From: Telmatactis stephensoni
Taxonomy: Eukaryota > Cnidaria > Anthozoa > Actiniaria > Isophelliidae
Assembly (NCBI GenBank): GCA_029948255.1
Contig: JALIZF010001757.1
Span: 434,001 to 498,000 of the forward strand
Direction of reading: 5' to 3'
DNA length: 64,000 bases
Every line of letters starts with the position of its first letter. The stretch's first letter is position 1. The notes beneath the pieces are model-generated. The model ran no database searches and was not told where the DNA came from. It worked only from the letters and a program-made list of their open reading frames with translations. This document shows positions 60,326 to 64,000 of this stretch, piece after piece. The translations under genes and the position numbers were made by a program.

Positions 60326-60442
60326 CAGTGGGCACCTAGAAATATTTTAGGAATGTCTTGACCATTCAGAAGGTTGACCATTATGAACCAATTCTGATTG
60401 GCAAAATACAACACATTCCTGAAATATTTCTAAGCCCACAGC
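60326..60442. mobile_element. Short MITE
   Basis: CAGTGGGCACCTAGAAATAT at the left and the complement of GCTGTGGGCTTAGAAATAT at the right, followed inward by TTAGGAATGT and ACATTCCTGAA. Confidence 0.75.
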
Positions 60443-60615
60443 TTTTCAATTGTACTGTAACAAATGCAATAATTTGGTAAACGTCATTCCATATGACTTA
60501 ATTGGTTTACATGGTACTATCACACTCACTGTTACGAGCTACCAACATAAAGTAAAGTTGGTTTATTTTATTGTTTAAACTCATCGGCAGTGATGAGGAT
60601 GGGCTTAGGTGCTCT

Positions 60616-60872
60616 ATTAGGGCGTTTAAGCAAACTTGAAAGTTTCATGCTCTACCGACAATGCGAGCTTCCATACCATTTTTGTTTCATAATCACTTTG
60701 CTATGTATTTGCTATGTACCATTCATCATATGTTGTAATTTTTTGGGATAATGAACGCAAATTCAACTACAAACGAATACAAGAAAGCATAGATTTAGCG
60801 GAAACAGAATAGGGCACTTTTTCAGCCACGTCGTTGTCGCCGTGGCCGTCGTACAATCTTAAACTCCCTAAT
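60616..60872. mobile_element. MITE with ATTAGGGNGTTTAAG ends
   Basis: ATTAGGGCGTTTAAG at 60616-60630 and CTTAAACTCCCTAAT at 60858-60872 match at 14 of 15 positions when inverted. The right part carries a GTCGTTGTCGCC-type GC-rich stretch. Confidence 0.7.
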
Positions 60873-60919
60873 GCCACCACGAGGGATGCCACATTAAAAA
60901 CTTGTACTTTGATTTTAAG

Positions 60920-62792
60920 GTAATTGATGAGTTTGTAAGAATCCTTGGGCTAACAACAAGCCTAAGAGATTCTTACAAGGCCAATATTACCCAAGTGGCC
61001 AAGGGCATCGTCTCAATGGCAAAAGACACATCAAATAAGAAGAGGAAACCTGACCACCTTGTGGAGCTGCTTGCCTTTTTAGGGTCAGATGATCTAGAAC
61101 ACAATGAAGACGCAGAATCCACAATGGGTAAGATACACTAGTATAAAACAATAGCTCAGGGTACAAATGACAAAATATATACAAGGTTTTTGATCATTTT
61201 TGTACCTCTGCATGTTACAAGCTGGGCATAAATTTGCTGTATGTACTTCTTTTGTTTTATTTGACTACTTGTGCCTATCATTCATTTTGCTATTCTGATC
61301 ATGTGTTTCATTTGCTAGATGAAATATCAGAAGTGGCTATTACTGTGCTGCCCTACTTATTACAGACCAAAGGAGGGACTTGCAGGCATGAAGAGTTTGT
61401 GACCTTCATAAAAGTAAGTGTACACTGTTTGACATCACTGACTCCTCTAAAGAGTCATGGAAATCTTGAATGATTGCATCATATATATTAGGCAACCAGA
61501 ATGCTTTGCCAGTTTTCTTTTGTAAAGTAATATTTTAATCCATTTGCTTGACATATTCTCATAAGGGAATAAAAATATGAATAAGAATGAAAATTGATAA
61601 AGGATTCTGGTAGGAAATAAAATATAAATAAAATAAATAACTGTTGTCATTTAACGTGTACCTAGTTCGTTTCTAGCATCTTTCACACTAATTGGGGGCA
61701 CTATCCACTCACACACACTACCACTACATTGACTGTTTTAAGCATACAACTCTCAGCTCACATGTTGATTTTTACGAGGGAGGAAAACCGGAGAACCCAG
61801 AGAAAAAACCCTCGTGGCATGGTAGAGAACAACACATCGAACAAACTCAATTCACATATGACCCAGGCGCTCGAGCTGGGACTCGGACCCAGATCATACC
61901 GGTGAAAGGCCAGCACTCTGCCTGCTCGGCCAACCATGCCACCCAGTTGTAGTAAAACGATGCCATTGTGCAAATGCCCTGTTCCCAGGGCTCTAGCAAG
62001 GGAGGGGCAATGGGGGCACTCAACCCCCCAATAATTTTTCAACTGCTTTTATCTGATATTTAGAATGTTTTATATATAACACATGACTACAAAATTTAGT
62101 GAAAAAGATGCATTTATACAGTGCTCAGTGACTTGAAATTCCAAAAGCCCCCCAATAATTTAGACCTGAAATTTTGAGAAAATAGGTTATTGTATAGGTT
62201 GAGATTTTTTCAGTATTCTGTGAAAACCTATATCAGCTATTTCAATTTGATTTGCATCATAAAGCAACAAAATATGCCATGCAAGGACATGATCCACATT
62301 TTATAAACGAATATTCTTGGCATGGTTTGAACCCTGTTTGCCATTTCAATTTCTTTCTAGTTAGCTGATATACATGTCTTTTTTTAATTTTAGGATGACA
62401 GTGATGCAGAAGAAGTAGCTTCTAACAGAGAGCATACTTACTCTTATATTATAAAACAGGGAGAATTAAATGAAAGTGGTAAAGTGTATTTAGTTGCTGG
62501 CAAGGAGGTTCTGTGTTCAACATGCTCCTTGTTGGATGCATATTTAGGTCTTATGGCTGCTTTTTATGTTATGTTTAACTATCCTCCAGGTTTAAATCAT
62601 TTTTTCACCTATCTACAAAAATGCAATTCAAATATTCAAGATGGGAAAAAATTATCCAAAACATTTATTGATTTTGTTAATGATTTGCATGCCAAATCTA
62701 AAGCCTTTAGATTGTATTTTATTTTATTCAATTATTCATATACCTGTTTCAAAAAATGTATAGATGATCTGAAATCTGAATCTGACATCTAA
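60920..62792 (+). CDS. 3' exons of an unrecognised gene
   Basis: Exons 60920-61127, 61319-61413 and 62394-62792 join in consistent phases (1, then 0) with good donors (gtaaga, gtaagt) and pyrimidine-rich acceptors for exons 2 and 3. The first acceptor (attttaag) is weaker, so the 5' border may differ. About 233 aa are encoded to the TAA at 62790. Readable pieces: VIDEFVRILGL, KPDHLVELLAFLG, EVAITVLPYLLQ, VLCSTCSLLDAYLGLMAAFY, FNYPPGLNHFF, KKLSKTFIDFV. The last piece resembles C-termini of uncharacterised SAM-domain-like proteins of fish and cnidarians; this is from memory and uncertain. Upstream exons may lie beyond MITE and ISL2EU insertions. An SINE sits in the second intron. Confidence 0.65.
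61765..61948 (-). repeat. tRNA-derived SINE
   Basis: On the minus strand, GGGTGGCATGG then box A-like TGGCCGAGCAGG (61932-61921) and box B-like GGTCCGAGTCCC (61889-61878) form a tRNA-related head. The body continues to lower coordinates with TCTCTGGGTTCTCCGGTTT, a block seen in other metazoan SINEs. It lies in intron 61414-62393. A pol III promoter is implied; a real tRNA gene is unlikely because the stems do not all pair. Confidence 0.65.
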
Positions 62793-63664
62793 ACTGAATA
62801 ACTAGTAGCAAGTTTTCATATGTACAAAACTGAAATGCAGTTTGTTGTAGAATTAGAATTAGTTTGAGTAAGAAGTATAAGTTTTCAAATAATAATCTAA
62901 AAATGCAAAAGTAATTCCGACTGGAATTGCAGATTCTTGACATTTTTTGAAACAGCTATATATTCAATGACTTAATTTTTAATTATTATCACTATTTTCT
63001 GCTTTTATTAATGAGAAGGATGGCAATGTGTGTTAACAAATGATGTTGCTGAGAAAGTGCAATTTATTCCTTTTGCTTTTTGTTATCAAATGTAAGTGCT
63101 AAATTTAGCATTTGCTGTCCATTTGAATTACCAAAGCATTTTTCTAGCATCAATGTCAACATTTCCATTGTATTCTCAATTCTAGTTAGCCAGAAGAGGT
63201 AACAACTTGAAAAGAATTTTATGAATTTAATGAACTTATTTAATGAATTTTTTAAATAAATTATTTAATGTAGATATTGTTAATGTTGAAAATTGGTATA
63301 GTTGTATATAAAGAACTTTATGATATTTGAAAATGTGCAATATTGCATGACTTGGCAATCTTTGAAAATTATAGGAAAAACACTCCTTTTGATAAATGTT
63401 ACTGTTATAAAAAATATTAGTTATTAAATTACTTCCATTTTATTTATCGAATTTTTATACTGTATTTGAATATAAGAATTTTAGTAACTTAATGAAATTA
63501 TTTTATATTTTAATGTAGATATTGTTTTATGTACAAAGATTTTTAAAATATATTTTTGAAAATTTAGGAAAAAGTCCATTTGATGAATGGTATTGTTATA
63601 GCAATTTTTTAGTTTTCAAATGATATCCATTTTAATTTATTTATAGTATTTTTATATTTGGAAT
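62793..63664. other. AT-rich 3' flank
   Basis: Very AT-rich. Two related blocks (63260-63420 and 63500-63610) share TTAATGTAGATATTGTT and AAAACACTCC/AAAAAGTCCATTTGAT, so a diverged internal duplication is likely. AATAAA occurs at about 63256, more than 400 bp after the stop. Confidence 0.45.
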
Positions 63665-64000
63665 TTAACCCTTTCGCTCCTACAGCACCCGAAACCGGCC
63701 GTAAAAATTCTACTCGTCTAAAAAATTACTTCTTCCTAAAAAAGGACAACTCAAACTCAACTTTGGTACGAAAGTAAACTCTAGTAAATGAGTCAAGTTT
63801 TGAAAATCAAACATTGTGAAACAACTGGCGATTTCTGCAGAAATTCGTCATTTCAAGGAAAGGAAAGGAAAAAATCACCATTTTGGGCTCAATTTTCATT
63901 GTTGAAAATCACACATTTTGGACCTCAATTTTTCTCAACAAATTATCCTTTCCTGCACACGAAACAGCATTAACAACCAAATTCAGTCCTAGTCTTGTGT
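63665..64000 (+). mobile_element. Possible terminus of a piggyBac-like element, cut by the window edge
   Basis: TTAACCCTTTCGCTCCTACA at 63665 has the TTAA target and CCCTTT start seen in piggyBac-like elements. The rest runs off the window, so neither the second TIR nor a transposase can be checked. Confidence 0.3.

Noticed and set aside
61878..61945. Functional tRNA gene on the minus strand
   Set aside because: Box A and B are present but the arms do not pair as in a working tRNA and a SINE body follows.

Overview
The window looks like nuclear DNA from an invertebrate animal, most likely an anthozoan cnidarian (stony coral or sea anemone). The grounds are AT-rich DNA, short exons with GT-AG introns, a small amine-type class A GPCR, BEL/Pao, ISL2EU and Harbinger elements, and very many short inverted-repeat elements. 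The lineage is inference; no marker gene settles it.

1-8 kb holds the host genes. A plus-strand gene of unknown family enters from the left and ends at 4933, with eight small exons whose phases all agree. It is convergent with a two-exon minus-strand class A GPCR (5835-7744). A very long GGAC microsatellite lies in an intron of the first gene and a CTCTA array lies in the GPCR intron.

8-42 kb has almost no genes. It contains MITE-like and fold-back elements, three related arrays of a 17-bp minisatellite (the first just downstream of the first gene, at 5 kb), tandem repeats of about 116, 127 and 150 bp, homopolymer and CTTT tracts, SINE pieces, and a 100-bp sense fragment of 18S rRNA at 11.4 kb. 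A 1.2-kb long-TIR element (32.8-34.0 kb) encloses a short coding-like insert.

42.2-49.5 kb is a very young BEL/Pao LTR retrotransposon. Its 567-bp LTRs differ at one base. The gag-pol frame is open until a 43-bp near-perfect palindrome near the end of integrase, after which the C-terminal tail continues in another frame.

49.5-54.3 kb contains a 121-aa ORF with a possible PB1-like fold, a 544-bp MITE, a Harbinger transposase pseudogene, and a two-exon candidate gene with 71-aa tandem repeats, acidic repeats and a P2X7-like cysteine knuckle.

54,981-60,240 is the most complete system: a two-gene ISL2EU-type DNA transposon with TA target duplications and matching TIRs. A plus-strand SWIM plus YqaJ-nuclease gene converges on a minus-strand THAP/HTH/DDE transposase gene. 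All six transposase exons are open, but the third catalytic acid is lysine; the nuclease gene has one in-frame stop and one 1-nt frameshift. The element therefore looks recently inactivated.

60.2-64 kb holds more MITEs, the last three exons of an unrecognised plus-strand gene (60,920-62,792) with a tRNA-derived SINE in an intron, and a possible piggyBac-like terminus at the right edge.
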